From Cephalopachus bancanus (Eukaryota; Chordata; Mammalia; Primates; Tarsiidae), in NCBI GenBank assembly GCA_027257055.1, contig JAPVLO010000990.1, positions 424,946 through 488,945 of the forward strand: a stretch of DNA of 64,000 bases, read 5' to 3'. Numbering within the stretch: the first letter of the stretch is position 1; every line of letters begins with the position of its first letter. Shown piece after piece: positions 22,799 to 32,940 of the stretch. The notes beneath the pieces were generated by a model. The model did not search any database, had not been told where the DNA came from, and worked only from the letters and a program-made list of their open reading frames with translations. The translations under genes and the position numbers were made by a program.

Positions 22799-23086
22799 AG
22801 CCGGGCTCGGTGGCTCAGCCTGTAATCCCGCGCCTTTGGGAAGCTGAGATGAGTGGATTGCCTGAGCCCGCGGGTTCGAGACCCGCCTGGGCAGCGAGAA
22901 CTCATCTCTACAATAAATCAAAAAATCAGCCGGGCGTGGTAGTGCGTGTCTGTAATTCCGGCTACTCGGAAGGCTGAGGCAGAAGGATCGCCGGAGCCCA
23001 GCGGGTCCAGGCTGCGGTGGCTGGGAGCGGCCACTGCACTCCAGTCTGGGCGACGGAGTGAGACTTCAACTCGAAAAAAAAAAAAA
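22799..23086 (+). mobile_element. Alu, young tarsier-type
   Basis: Full-length dimer; reference copy for the young subfamily. Perfect tRNA-like T-arm at 22870-22886 (stem GCGGG/CCCGC, loop TTCGAGA). Inserted at the 5' edge of the next Alu; target duplication AAAAAATAGGCCTG includes that Alu's first bases. Confidence 0.95.
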
Positions 23087-23091
23087 AAATA

Positions 23092-23384
23092 GGCCTGGCT
23101 CGGTGGCTCAGCCTGTAATCCCAGCACCTTGGGAGGCCAAGGCGAGTGGATTGCCTGAGCCCGCGGGTTCAAGACCAGCCCGGGCAACTTGGTGAGACCT
23201 CATCTCTACAATAAATAAAAAAATAGCTGGGCGTGGTAGCGCATGCCTGTAATTCCGGCTACTCGGAAGGCTGAGGCGGAAGGATCACCAGAGCCCAGCA
23301 GGTCGAGGCTGCAGTGGCTGGGAGCGGCCACTGCACTCCAGTCTGGGCGACAGAGTGAGACTCCAACTCAAAAAAAAAAAAAAG
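23092..23384 (+). mobile_element. Alu, tarsier-type
   Basis: Full-length dimer starting GGCCTGGCTCGGTGG. T-arm slightly degenerate (GCGGGTTCAAGACCAGC). Confidence 0.95.
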
Positions 23385-23395
23385 GAAAGAAATTG

Positions 23396-23682
23396 CCAGG
23401 CGTGGTGGCTCACGCCTACAATCCCAACACTTTGAGAGGTGGAGACGAGAGGATCACCTGAGCCCAGGGGTTTGAGACCAGCCTTGTGGAGACCTCATTT
23501 GTACAGTAATCAGAAAATTCGCCAGGCATGGTGTTGCACACCTGTGGTTCCAGCTCTTTGGAAGGCTGAGGCGGAAGGATGGCCTGAGCCCAGGAAGCCG
23601 AGGCTGTGGTGGCCATGAGTGTGCCACTATACTCCAGCCTGGGCAACAGAGTGAGACTCCAACTCAAAAAAGAAAAGAAAAG
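23396..23682 (+). mobile_element. Alu, tarsier-type, older
   Basis: Full-length dimer with CTCACGCCTACAATCCC head, so it lacks the 1-base head deletion of the young copies. Confidence 0.93.
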
Positions 23683-23699
23683 GTGGTCTTTTCAACACC

Positions 23700-24295
23700 A
23701 AGTCAGGTCATGCCACTCCCTTGCTCAGCACTCTGCAGTGGCTTCCCATTTTACTCAAAGTAAAAGACAAAGCCCTGACAACGGACACCAAGATGGTACA
23801 ATCATCTACCCCACCTTCACCTCTGTGCCACATTTCCTATTCTCCCTGTCCTCTGCCCCAGCCACGCTGGCCTCTTTGCTGATTTTGAAGCATTCCAGAC
23901 CATCCTGCCTCAGGGCCTTTGCACTAACTGTTTCCCTTCCTGGACCTCTGTTTCTCCAGATCATCGGCCTTGCCTATTCCCTCCCCTCTTTTGAGCCTTT
24001 GCTCCAATGTCACCTTCTTGATGAGGCCTCCCTGACCATCCCATCAATACAATCACCCCCCCAGCTCACACTCCCAATCTCCCCCTTTTGCCTTTTTCCT
24101 TTTTTCCACAGCACACCTCTCCTTTTTAGCAGGTGAGTAAACATACCCATTTATTTATCATGTCTACTGTCCGTGTCCTCCATCCCTACAAGAGGTAGGG
24201 TCTTTTGTCCATGTCATTTACTATGTCCCCAGTGCCCGCACCAACTCCTACCACATGGTGGGTTCTCAGCAAACATTTGTTGAATGAATGAAACC
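23700..24295 (+). mobile_element. L2 LINE 3' region, long copy
   Basis: Sense L2: TGCAGTGGCTTCCCATTTTA, CAGGGCCTTTGCACTAACTG, TGAGGCCTCCCTGACCATCC, and the tail AACATTTGTTGAATGAATGA. It covers the C-terminal ORF2 region and 3' UTR. The 176-aa open frame 23606-24136 is decayed L2, not a gene. Confidence 0.85.
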
Positions 24296-24299
24296 AGGT

Positions 24300-25680
24300 T
24301 GTCATTTCCTCTTGGATTAGAAAATGCAGCTTCGTGGAGGCCTGCCCTCATAGAGATGAAAGCATAAAAGCAGTGAGAGCCCCCAATTTGCCTGCCCTCC
24401 GGGGAAGCTCAGGGGAGAGGTCTTCCTCCTCCCTGGAGTTTCTCCCCTGAAGGGTCTCCTCTCACAGGCACCCAGTTGCCCTACATAACATCAACTCCCT
24501 GAGCAGGACCCAGAGAACTGTAGTGTGAAGATGGAGGGAGAAGGCCCCCCAGGGCAGGCCAGCCAAGGCCCCCATGGCCTGTGTTGGTGGCAGGGAAACC
24601 TGGCTGAGGTGGCCTGCCTGTCCTGGAATGTGCCCAAACCACACCTCCCTCCTAGTGTGCCTGAGGAAGAGCCTGTCGATGACAGAGGGTACATTTTGAG
24701 CAGCTACGACACAATCCGTGGAAGCTAAGGAACATTCCACAGGTTCTTCACGGTAAGCACTTATGAGAAAGTCTACCCTTTTCAAAGGAAAAAGAAAGAA
24801 TGCTCATAGCGATCCCTCCCTCCACGGGCCAAGTTCTGGAAGACATCTAATGAGACATCGGGAGAAGCAGGCATGATTCACACGCCCATCATTTACAAGC
24901 ATATCAAGATTTCAGGTTTTGCAACCGAGGCTCAAAATGAAACCTTTTGGGTTTCACAGACCTGCTGCAGCGTGCTGGCTTCAGCTTCGACCCCGTGATT
25001 TAGTAAACAGCCTGGAAGGGGAAACCCAACTCCCCATCACCAGGCGAGACTTGCCTGGCCTGGCTGGGTCCGCTGAAGCTGAAGTGGCAGCTTGAGAACT
25101 CAAGAATGAGAGCAGGGAGGGATTTCTGAGCAGAGAGGGCTCCAGGGGTGATGAGGTGATTGGGGGTGGGGGGAGGTAAAGGGATGGCTGGCCGATCAAA
25201 GGGCCCCCTCAGGCCAAACCCATGGAAAGTGCTTTGATCTCCTAATCACATCTATTTATCTTGGGTCCAGCCTGAGACAAAGGAACCCCCCTGAAGGGCC
25301 GGCCTTTGAGAACGAGCAATCCTGAGGACCACTCCAAGCTCCAGGCCAAGCGCTTGCTTCTTTGTGGGTTATCGAGACCTTGGGTGATCAGGAAAGCAGG
25401 CCTGGGATCCCTGAGCCCCAGACGGACCCTGGCTGACCTGGACCCAGAGAGCTGCCAACGGGGAGAGGGGGATAGAATCCACTGGAACTAGGCCTGGAAA
25501 ACCAGACGTGGCAGCCAGATTCAGAGGAGGGAGCAGCAGCACCAACAGGGCTCACTTGTCCTCAAAGATCTCCAAGTGTGTGCCGTGGAGACGGGGCTGG
25601 GAGGAGAGAGAAGCAGAGATCTCCACGGCCTTTCACTTGCCTTCCCTATGTATATATTTTTAAATATTTAAGAATTAGTT
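24300..25680. other. Unique sequence
   Basis: No repeats recognised across about 1.4 kb. Overlapping frames on both strands (24462-24785, 24525-24728) have no domain. AAACCACACC near 24640 is a RUNX-type word. Could be intergenic or intronic regulatory DNA. Confidence 0.35.
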
Positions 25681-25685
25681 TGTAA

Positions 25686-25813
25686 GCCTGGTGTGGTGGC
25701 TCAAGCCTGCAATCCCAGCACTTTGGGAGGCCGAGGCAAGAGGATTGCCTGAGTCCAGGGGTTGCCACTGTACACCAGCCTAAGCCACAGAGTGAGACAC
25801 CAACTCAAAAGGA
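25686..25813 (+). mobile_element. Alu with large internal deletion
   Basis: The left-arm head is joined directly to the end of the right arm (CCAGGGGTTGCCACTGTACACC). The result is monomer-sized, but the CACCAACTC end shows it came from a dimer. Confidence 0.85.
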
Positions 25814-25819
25814 AAAAAA

Positions 25820-25945
25820 TTTAGTTTGTTGAGACAAATTCTTGCTATGTTGCCCAGGCTGGTCTTGAACTCCTAGGCTCAAGTAATCCTCCTGCCCGAG
25901 GCCTCCCAAAGTACTGGGATTAAGATGTGAGCCTCCGCGCCCAGC
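25820..25945 (-). mobile_element. Alu left monomer (FLAM-like)
   Basis: Only a left-arm sequence (GAGACAAATTCTTGCTATG to CGCGCCCAGCC) followed by unrelated DNA. No right arm. Consistent with a free left Alu monomer, though a truncated dimer cannot be excluded. Confidence 0.7.
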
Positions 25946-25954
25946 CTTCCCCAC

Positions 25955-26170
25955 ATCTTATAATAACAATAGAAATAGTACTTTGTGCCTGACACTTCTC
26001 TTAACACTTTTTCTTTACTAGCCCATAGCTGTACGATCATAATCCCCATTTTACAGATGTCTAGACTGAGGCACAGAGAGGTTACCTGGCTCACGATTAC
26101 ATGACTCACAAATGGTGGAGCATGGGGCTTGGACTCAGGCAGTCTGCCTCGGCAGTCCACTCACCCTCTG
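25955..26170 (-). mobile_element. MIR fragment
   Basis: Antisense MIR: CCCCATTTTACAGATGTCTA, GAGGCACAGAGAGGTTACCT, GGACTCAGGCAGTCTGCC. Confidence 0.75.
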
Positions 26171-26214
26171 TTTCTTCCATTCCCACCTCCTGGCCTCTGA
26201 CAGGGCTGGGAGGA

Positions 26215-26345
26215 ACCGGGACCTAATGGCCCCATCTGGCTCCTCCTCTAAAGCCCTCTGGGTCTTTGTTTGCTCATCTATTTTGTCAAATGCGATAACA
26301 ACCCCCTACCCCATAGCCCCACAGGGGTGTTTTGAAGCCTGAGAG
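26215..26345 (+). mobile_element. MIR-like fragment
   Basis: TTTGCTCATCTATTTTGTCAAATGCGATAACA, then GGTGTTTTGAAGCCTGAGAG, resembles a sense MIR core. Confidence 0.45.
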
Positions 26346-27345
26346 GCACCGGGAACAGCCAACCTTACTGCTAGGCAGAAGTGAGAGTCTATTGTTCTCT
26401 TCTTCCCCCTTCTCAACTCCTCCCGGCTTCCTGCAAGATCAAAGTTACGAGAGGTGTGTAGTGGGAGTCTGGGGAGAGGGGCCGACTGGCAAGAGGGGGC
26501 TGAAGTGTGGGAATAAAAGCCGCTGGGGTCTTTTCCTGGCTGCGAAGGGCTCTGAAGTTCTCTCCTTTCGGGACCGACCAGCCAACCCATTAGTCTTATA
26601 ACTCCAGGCGGCGCCCTTCACATAGGCTATAATGCTAATGGTGACCCCTGGAGTCATTCCACATGCCCACCCGGCTGAGTGGGGGAAACTTCTAGAAAGG
26701 ACGCTCTGCCTAGGGAGCAGCCCCGGGGTGTGGGAAGCAGAAACAGAAAGGCCTGAGGCGTTGGGGGTGCGGTTGGAAAGGAAAGGGTATAGGCCTTGGG
26801 AGGGGTCTGGGGAGGCCGAGACTGGCAAGGGAGGGGGGGTCAGGTATTAGAGAAAAGCACAGGGAACCCCCTCCCCCACCCCCGCCCCCGCCCGGGCTGT
26901 GGGAGGGAGACCCTGACCACATCAGGGGTGTGTGGCGAGGAAATGAGGCCTCCTCAGGAACGAGCTGCAAATGAGAACCGTATGGAGTTTCGGGATCCCC
27001 GAAGGAACACAGGGAAAGGATACAGTTGCGTCCATGGGAAAGTTATTATCATCTCTGCTGAAGTTAAACATTCGGGAGGGTCTGCTTTCCATCTCCTCCG
27101 CCTGGGAGCCTGCGAAGGGGAGCTTGTCAGGAGGGCCTGGCCAGTCACGTTTTCCAAGGGGAGTCAGGGACAGGGAGGGGCTGTTAGAGGCAGCCCAGTC
27201 CCCCGGGGAGATCCTCTGAGCCTCCAGCCTGGGCCCCTGCCCTGTGTCTGGCTCGCTCTTTCTCCAGTGCTCAGAAATCCGTTGTTCCTCTCTCGTGCCC
27301 TGGCTCCGCTCTGGGGGGTTGTCAGACGCTGCAATTCACCTCTGC
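26346..27345. other. Unique GC-moderate sequence
   Basis: No repeat found. It contains a few clustered CpGs (about 26930-27010) but no dense island. The 208-aa open frame 26796-27422 runs into the GT array and shows no known domain. Confidence 0.35.
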
Positions 27346-27363
27346 AAGTCCCTGGGTGGATGG

Positions 27364-27409
<46 letters not shown>

Positions 27410-27443
27410 TGAGAGGCCTTGAAGTCCCTGGGTGGATGGAGGG

Positions 27444-27483
<40 letters not shown>

Positions 27484-27512
27484 TGAGAGGCCTTGAAGTC
27501 CTGGGTGGATGG

Positions 27513-27563
<51 letters not shown>

Positions 27564-27794
27564 GTATGAGAGGCCTTGAAGTCCCTGGGTGGATGGAGGT
27601 GTGTGTGTGTGTGTGTGTGTGTGGTGTGCGTGTGTGTGTGTGTGATGAGAGGCCCTTTAAGTCCCTGGGTGGATGGAGGTGTGTTTTGTGTGTGTGTGTG
27701 TGTGATGAGAGGCCTTTAAGTCCCTGGGTGGATGGAGGTGTGTGTGTGTGTGTGTGATGAGAGGCCTTGAAGTCCCTGGGTGGATGGAGGTGTG

Positions 27795-27830
<36 letters not shown>

Positions 27831-27865
27831 ATGAGAGGCCTTGAAGTCCCTGGGTGGATGGAGGG

Positions 27866-27902
<37 letters not shown>

Positions 27903-28096
27903 TGAGAGGCCTTGAAGCCCCGGGGTGGATGGGGTGTGTGTGTTGTGTGGTTTTGTGTGTGTGGGGTTTTGTGTGTGTGTGTGTGTGTGATGAGAGGCCT
28001 TGAAGTCCCTGGGTGGATGGAGGTGGGGTGTGTGTGTGTGTGTGTGTGTGTGTTGTGTGTGTGTGATGAGAGGCCTTGAAGCCCCTGGGTGGATGG

Positions 28097-28145
<49 letters not shown>

Positions 28146-28180
28146 GATGAGAGGCCTTGAAGTCCCTGGGTGGATGGAGG

Positions 28181-28211
<31 letters not shown>

Positions 28212-28313
28212 TGTGTGGTGTGTGTGATGAGAGGCCTTGAAGTCCCTGGGTGGATGGAGGTGTGTGTGTGTGTGTGTGTGTGATGAGAGGCCTTGAAGTC
28301 CCGGGGTGGATGG

Positions 28314-28354
<41 letters not shown>

Positions 28355-28372
28355 GTGTGATGAGAGGCCTTG
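27346..28372 (+). repeat. Compound minisatellite: 14 units of 34-bp spacer plus (GT)n
   Basis: Each unit runs AAGTCCCTGGGTGGATGGAG, then a variable (GT)n run, then GATGAGAGGCCTTG. GATGAGAGG (or TATGAGAGG once) starts at 27408, 27482, 27565, 27644, 27704, 27756, 27830, 27901, 27989, 28065, 28146, 28226, 28282 and 28359; unit lengths are 52-88 bp. Most length variation is in the GT run. The long antisense Thr/His-rich open frame over this array is a repeat artefact. Confidence 0.95.
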
Positions 28373-28870
28373 GCCCCTGAAGAGAAAGATGGGGAATGGA
28401 GAACTTGGGGATATCTAAAGAAAGGGCTTCAGGAAAGTCCTCCCTCCCCTCAAAATGTACTAGGAATGGAAGTGAGTCGGGTAGAGAGGTCCAGAGGGGG
28501 TGAGGACTTGTCCTCCAGGTGCTGGGCTCTACCAGTGACCTTTGAGATAATAAATCTGCGTCAGGAAACAACCCTCCTGCTGTGGCTGCCCTTAGAGGTC
28601 AGGAGGAAGCTGGACCTTCAGATTTCAGGGGGAACAAGTGTTCTAGGCAGAGGACACTGCAGTCTCCCAGCTTTCAATGCCCGAGCACCTTCTCAGGCCC
28701 CTGGAAACCCCTGCCTCGGAAATGGGTCCCTTCCTCCTCCTCCTCTGCCTGGGAATTTTTGACTCCCTTAGCATGGATGGCGGAAGGCTTGCCCGTCTGC
28801 CTCACAGCTCCTCCCTTCACTCTGGCCTGGAGCCCTATTGAGATTTTCCGGGGGAGAAATAATGGGGAAA
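28373..28870. other. Unique sequence
   Basis: No repeat or exon recognised between the minisatellite and the following Alus. Confidence 0.35.
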
Positions 28871-28879
28871 GACAGATTT

Positions 28880-29478
28880 TTCTTTTTTTGAGTCACCCAG
28901 GCTGGAGTGCAGTGGTACGCTCAGGGCCACCACAGCCTTGACCTGCTGGGCTCAGGTGATCCTTCCACCTCAGCTTTTCAAGTGGCTGGAACCACAGGCA
29001 TGCACCATCATGCCTGGGTAATTTTTTAAAAAATTGATTAGCCGGGCTCGGTGGCTCAGCCTGTAATCCCGCGCCTTTGGGAGGCTGAGGTGAGTGGATT
29101 GCCTGAGCCCGCAGGTTCGAGACCCGCCCCGGCAACTTGGCGAGACCTCATCTCTACAATAAATCAAAAATCAGCCGGGCGTGGTAGCGCGCGCCTGTAG
29201 TTCCGGCTACTCGCAAAGCTGAGGCGGAAGGATCGCCGGAGCCCAGCAGGTCGAGGCTGCGGTGGCCGGAAGCGGCCGATGGCCGGGAGCGGCCACTGCA
29301 CTCCAGGCTGGGTGACAGAGTGAGACTCCAACTAAAAAAAAAAAAAAAAAAAAATTTATTGTAGAGATGGGGTCTTGCTAAGTTGCCCAGGCTGTTCTCA
29401 AACCCTGGGCTCAGGCAATCCTCTCGCCTCAGTCTCCCCAAAGTGCTGGGATTACAGGTGTGAGCCATTGCACCCGGC
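28880..29478 (-). mobile_element. Alu, tarsier-type, split by another Alu
   Basis: Antisense right arm at 28880-29040 and left arm at about 29354-29478 (TTTATTGTAGAGATGGGG to CATTGCACCCGGC), interrupted at the linker by the Alu 29041-29353. Confidence 0.92.
29041..29353 (+). mobile_element. Alu, young tarsier-type, nested
   Basis: Full-length, close to the young consensus, inserted head-to-head into an older Alu. It has a private 17-bp tandem duplication of the right-arm hairpin (GGCCGGAAGCGGCC at 29264-29277, GGCCGGGAGCGGCC at 29281-29294). Confidence 0.95.
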
Positions 29479-29479
29479 A

Positions 29480-29985
29480 AGAAAAAATTTTTAAAGGCTC
29501 CTTTTCGATGCCCCCTCACCTCACTTTTCCAGACAGACAGATACTCACCTGGATGCCAGTGAGGCGCTGTGAGATCTTCAAAGACCACAGTCCAAACCAA
29601 CAAAGCCCAGCCTCTGAGGGTCTCCCAGACATCCCCCCAGGGGTAGGCAGGAAGGGGACCCCAGTTGTGGTGGAGCAGACTTGGGTTGTGAGACCCATGC
29701 CTTGGCTCCAGTTCTGCTGCAAGCCACCCCCCGCGATTCCAACACCCCCCACCAACCCCCTCCACCCCTACCCCTGCCCTTCAAGCCACATACCAGCTTT
29801 CTCACCTGTCAAAGTGAGGAGAGTCACACTAGTGGCCAGAATGGTTTTGAGGATTAGCTGACAAACACATCTAGCCCATGGAAAACGCATGCCTAAGGTT
29901 GTTTTCTTTTCCATCCACATCCCTGACGCTGGACCAGCATGAGGAGACATGGGCACTGAGGACTGGAATTGAAATGAGTTGCCAC
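29480..29985. other. Unique sequence
   Basis: No recognised repeat. The overlapping frames at 29460-29861 (+) and 29516-29805 (-) have no domain; part of one is Alu. Confidence 0.35.
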
Positions 29986-29989
29986 GTGA

Positions 29990-30290
29990 GTTCAGGTGTT
30001 AATAACAGAGACCTAACTACAGAGGCTGACACAAATTTCAAGTTTATTGTCCCTCATAAAAAAGTCCAGAGGTGGGCAGTCTGGGACTACAGTCATCAGG
30101 GACCCAGCCTCATTCTATATTTCTGCTTTGCTTTCTTTAGCATGGGGCTTCCAGCTCCAAGGTCACAAGATGGCTGCTGGAGCTCCAGCCATCATGATTC
30201 CAGGCAGGATAGGTCTAGGAAAGACAACAAAGAGCAAAGGGAACTCCTCCCAGCTGAAAGAGCTCCTTTGAAGATTGGCCATTCTATATC
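29990..30290 (-). mobile_element. Ancient MER-type repeat fragment
   Basis: Landmarks GTCCAGAGGTGGGCAGTCTG, CAAGATGGCTGCTGGAGCTC and CAGCCATCATGATTCCAGGC are those of a common old mammalian interspersed repeat whose name I cannot fix. Related ends lie at 6395-6578 and 11500-11719. Confidence 0.5.
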
Positions 30291-30617
30291 ATTGGCCACC
30301 TCTAAGCTTCAGGAGAGGCTGAGGGTGTAGTGGTTTAGCTGAGCACAATGCTTCCCCTAATAAAATACAGAGGAGACTTGGAGAATGCACAGCTGATGCT
30401 CACAGGTATAGCAGTACTATTGTTAACATACTGAAATATTTCCATACTGATGATAAGTGGCCCCTTCCCCCAAGCCTCTTCCCCAATGTCCCTCCTTGTG
30501 GCCCAGGCTCCTCCTCTAACTCTCTGTGACCCAGCAACAGAAGGGTCAATACCTGGCCCAAGCATCTGCTCTGACTGGTCCTTGCCCGTACTATACAGTT
30601 GTGAATTATTTGGGGTT
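30291..30617. other. Unassigned sequence
   Basis: No recognised feature. Confidence 0.35.
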
Positions 30618-30621
30618 TTTT

Positions 30622-30917
30622 GTTTTTTTTTTTTTTTTTTTTGAGTTGGAATCTCACTCTGTCGCCCAGACTGGAGTGCAGTGGCTGCTCCCGGCCACCG
30701 AAACCCTCGACCTGCTGGGTCCGGTGATCCTTCCGCCTCAGCCTTCCGAGTAGCCGGAATTTTCAGGCATGCGCTACCACACCTGGCTGATTTTTTGATT
30801 TATTGTAGAGATGAGGTCTTGCTGCCCAGGCGGGTCTCGAACCCGCGGGCACAGGCAATCCACTCACCTCAGCCTCCCAAAGGCAGGGGATTACAGGCTG
30901 AGCCACCGAGCCCGGCT
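30622..30917 (-). mobile_element. Alu, young tarsier-type
   Basis: Full-length antisense dimer with a perfect T-arm hairpin at 30830-30846 (GCGGG, loop TCTCGAA, CCCGC on the plus strand). Abuts the next Alu directly. Confidence 0.95.
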
Positions 30918-30918
30918 G

Positions 30919-31220
30919 TCTTTGTTTTTTTGAGTCAAAGTCTCACTCTGTTGCCCAGGTTGGAGTGCAGTGGCACACTCATGGCCACCGCAGCCTTCTA
31001 AGTAGTTGGAACTACAGGTGCGTGCCACCGCACCCAGCTTATCTATCTATCTATCTATTTATTTATTTATTGTAGAGAGATGAGGCCTCGCCAAGTTGCC
31101 CAGGCTGGTCTCGAACCCCTGGGCTCAGGCAATCCTCTCACCTCGGCCTCCCAAAGTGCTGGGATTCCAGGCATGGGCCTCCCAAAGTGCTGGGATTCCA
31201 GGCATGAGCCCCTGCGACTT
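30919..31220 (-). mobile_element. Alu, tarsier-type, with ATCT repeat and local duplication
   Basis: Antisense dimer. The linker T/A stretch has become an ATCT/ATTT microsatellite (31040-31070), and a segment of the left arm containing CCTCCCAAAGTGCTGGGATT is tandemly duplicated at about 31146-31207. Confidence 0.9.
31040..31070 (+). repeat. (ATCT/ATTT)n microsatellite inside an Alu
   Basis: About seven tetranucleotide units at the Alu linker. Confidence 0.85.
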
Positions 31221-31674
31221 CTTGTGAAATATTTGTAGCATTGTCCTTGGAATAATGGGTGCCAGGTAGGTGAATAGCCTAAAGGAATGTTCCCAGCAGC
31301 TGCCCAGGAAGAAGAAAAAGGAAATGAGTGGTGGCTAACAGGACAAAGAGTACTTCTAGTGAATAAGATCTGGTCTTCTCTCTACGACAAGGGAAACCCT
31401 TAGAACTTTTTTCCCTTAGAACTGGGTCGTCAAGGCCCGTGACCTGGGTCCTGTGCTCCAGAGGGCCTTGTTCTGGCCACACCTATGCCCACGGGGCAAA
31501 GAGTCCACAGGCTCCAAGGCACACTACCTAGAGCCTCTTCTCTCCTTCTGGACGCACTCTAGGATCCTGAGACCCCAGAATTCCCTGCCAACTAGCCCTA
31601 TGCCTACTACCAGGGACTACCCAGGCCTCCTCCCCATGTTCCAAGGGCACATGTCACCATCTGTTCACACCCTG
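31221..31674. other. Unassigned sequence
   Basis: No recognised feature. Confidence 0.35.
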
Positions 31675-31675
31675 T

Positions 31676-32352
31676 CTTAGTCCTGTTCTGCTGCTATAAC
31701 AAAATACCTGAAACGGGGTAGTTGATAAAGAACAGAAAGTCATTTCCTCACAGTTCTGGAGGCTGAAAAGTCCAAGATCAAGGTGCCCACAGATTCATTG
31801 TCTGGTGAGGGCTGCTCTGTTTCTTTCTTTCTTTTTTTTTTTTTTGAATTGGAGTCTCACTCTGTCACCCAGGCTGGAGTGCAGTGGCACGCTCATAGCC
31901 ACCCCAGCGTTGACCTGCTGGGCTCAGGCGATCCTTCCACTTCAGCCTTCCAAGTAGCTGGAACTACAGACGTGTGCTACCACGCCTGGCTTTTTTTTTT
32001 TTTTTTTTTTTGGATGTATTGTAGAGACGAGGTCTCACCAATTTGCCCGGGCTGGTCTTGAACCCACAGGCTCAGGTAGTCCACTCGCCTTGGTCTCCCA
32101 AAGCGCTGGGATTACAGGCTGAGCCTCCTAGCCTGGCCTCTCTGTTTCTAAGCTGGCACCTCTTGCTGCTTCCTAACATGGCAGAAGAGACAAACAGCTC
32201 CCTCACACCTCTTTTATAAGGTCACTAATCCCACTCGAGAAGGCTCCGCCCTTGTGACTTCACCTCTTAAAGGTCCCACCTCTTAACACCATCACATTGA
32301 CAATGGAGTTTCAACAGATAAATTTGGGAGGGACACATTCAGACCAGAGCAC
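31676..32352 (-). mobile_element. MLT1/MST-type MaLR LTR interrupted by an Alu
   Basis: Antisense: TCTTAGTCCTGTTCTGCTGC, TATAACAAAATACCTGAAAC, TTCTGGAGGCTGAAAAGTCC, then after the Alu GTTTCAACAGATAAATTTGGG and GGGACACATTCAGACC. Confidence 0.8.
31825..32139 (-). mobile_element. Alu, tarsier-type
   Basis: Full-length antisense dimer with target duplication CTCTGTTTCT (31815-31824 and 32140-32149). The linker has expanded to a long T run. Confidence 0.95.
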
Positions 32353-32618
32353 CTTAGGTCAGAGCAGGAGTCAGCAGGTGACTGTTTGCAGAAGGAGTGT
32401 TTGGGGTTGAGGGGAGGAAAGTGGACAGAGCTGAAACTCAGGGGCTGGGCGAGGGGGACACGTCCGCACACGAGGACCCTCCCAGTGGGGGTGGGGGGCC
32501 CAAGCCTCAGAGGTAGGATGAGAAGGAGGGACACACTGGGGCGGGGAACCAGCTATCCCCATGTTGCTGTGCTCTGGTGCAGAACTCTGAGGTGCCTAAG
32601 TCCAGGAAGTGTAAATTC
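32353..32618. other. Unassigned sequence
   Basis: No recognised feature; G-rich in part. Confidence 0.3.
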
Positions 32619-32619
32619 A

Positions 32620-32931
32620 GGCCAGGTGTGGTGGCCCATGGCTATAATCCCAGCACTTTGGGAATCAGCGACTAGAGGATTGCCCGAGTCCAGGGATTTG
32701 AGACCAGCCTGAACAACTTGGCGAGATCTCATCTCTACAATAAATCAAAAAATTAGTCGGGCATGGTGGTGCACGCCTGTGGTTCCAGCTACTTGGGAGG
32801 CTGAGGCAAAAGGATCCGACCCTAGCAGGTCAAGGCTGCGGTGGCCATGAGTGGGCCACTGCACTCCAGCTTGGGTGACAGAGTGAGATTCTGACTCAAA
32901 TGAATAATATTAATAAAATAAAATTTTAAAA
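32620..32931 (+). mobile_element. Alu, tarsier-type
   Basis: Full-length dimer with an AT-rich tail. Its target duplication (TAAATTCA) reappears after the next Alu, which inserted in the tail. Confidence 0.92.
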
Positions 32932-32940
32932 GAAGTCTAG

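Noticed and set aside
23606..24136. 176-codon plus-strand frame
   Set aside because: Begins in an Alu tail and runs through a decayed L2 element.
27657..28571. 304-codon antisense open frame rich in Thr-His repeats
   Set aside because: It is produced by (CA)n runs, which have no stop codons in these frames, plus a spacer that happens to be open. No start context, domain or splice signals.
29154..29765. 203-codon antisense frame
   Set aside because: About half is antisense Alu sequence and the remainder has no recognisable domain.
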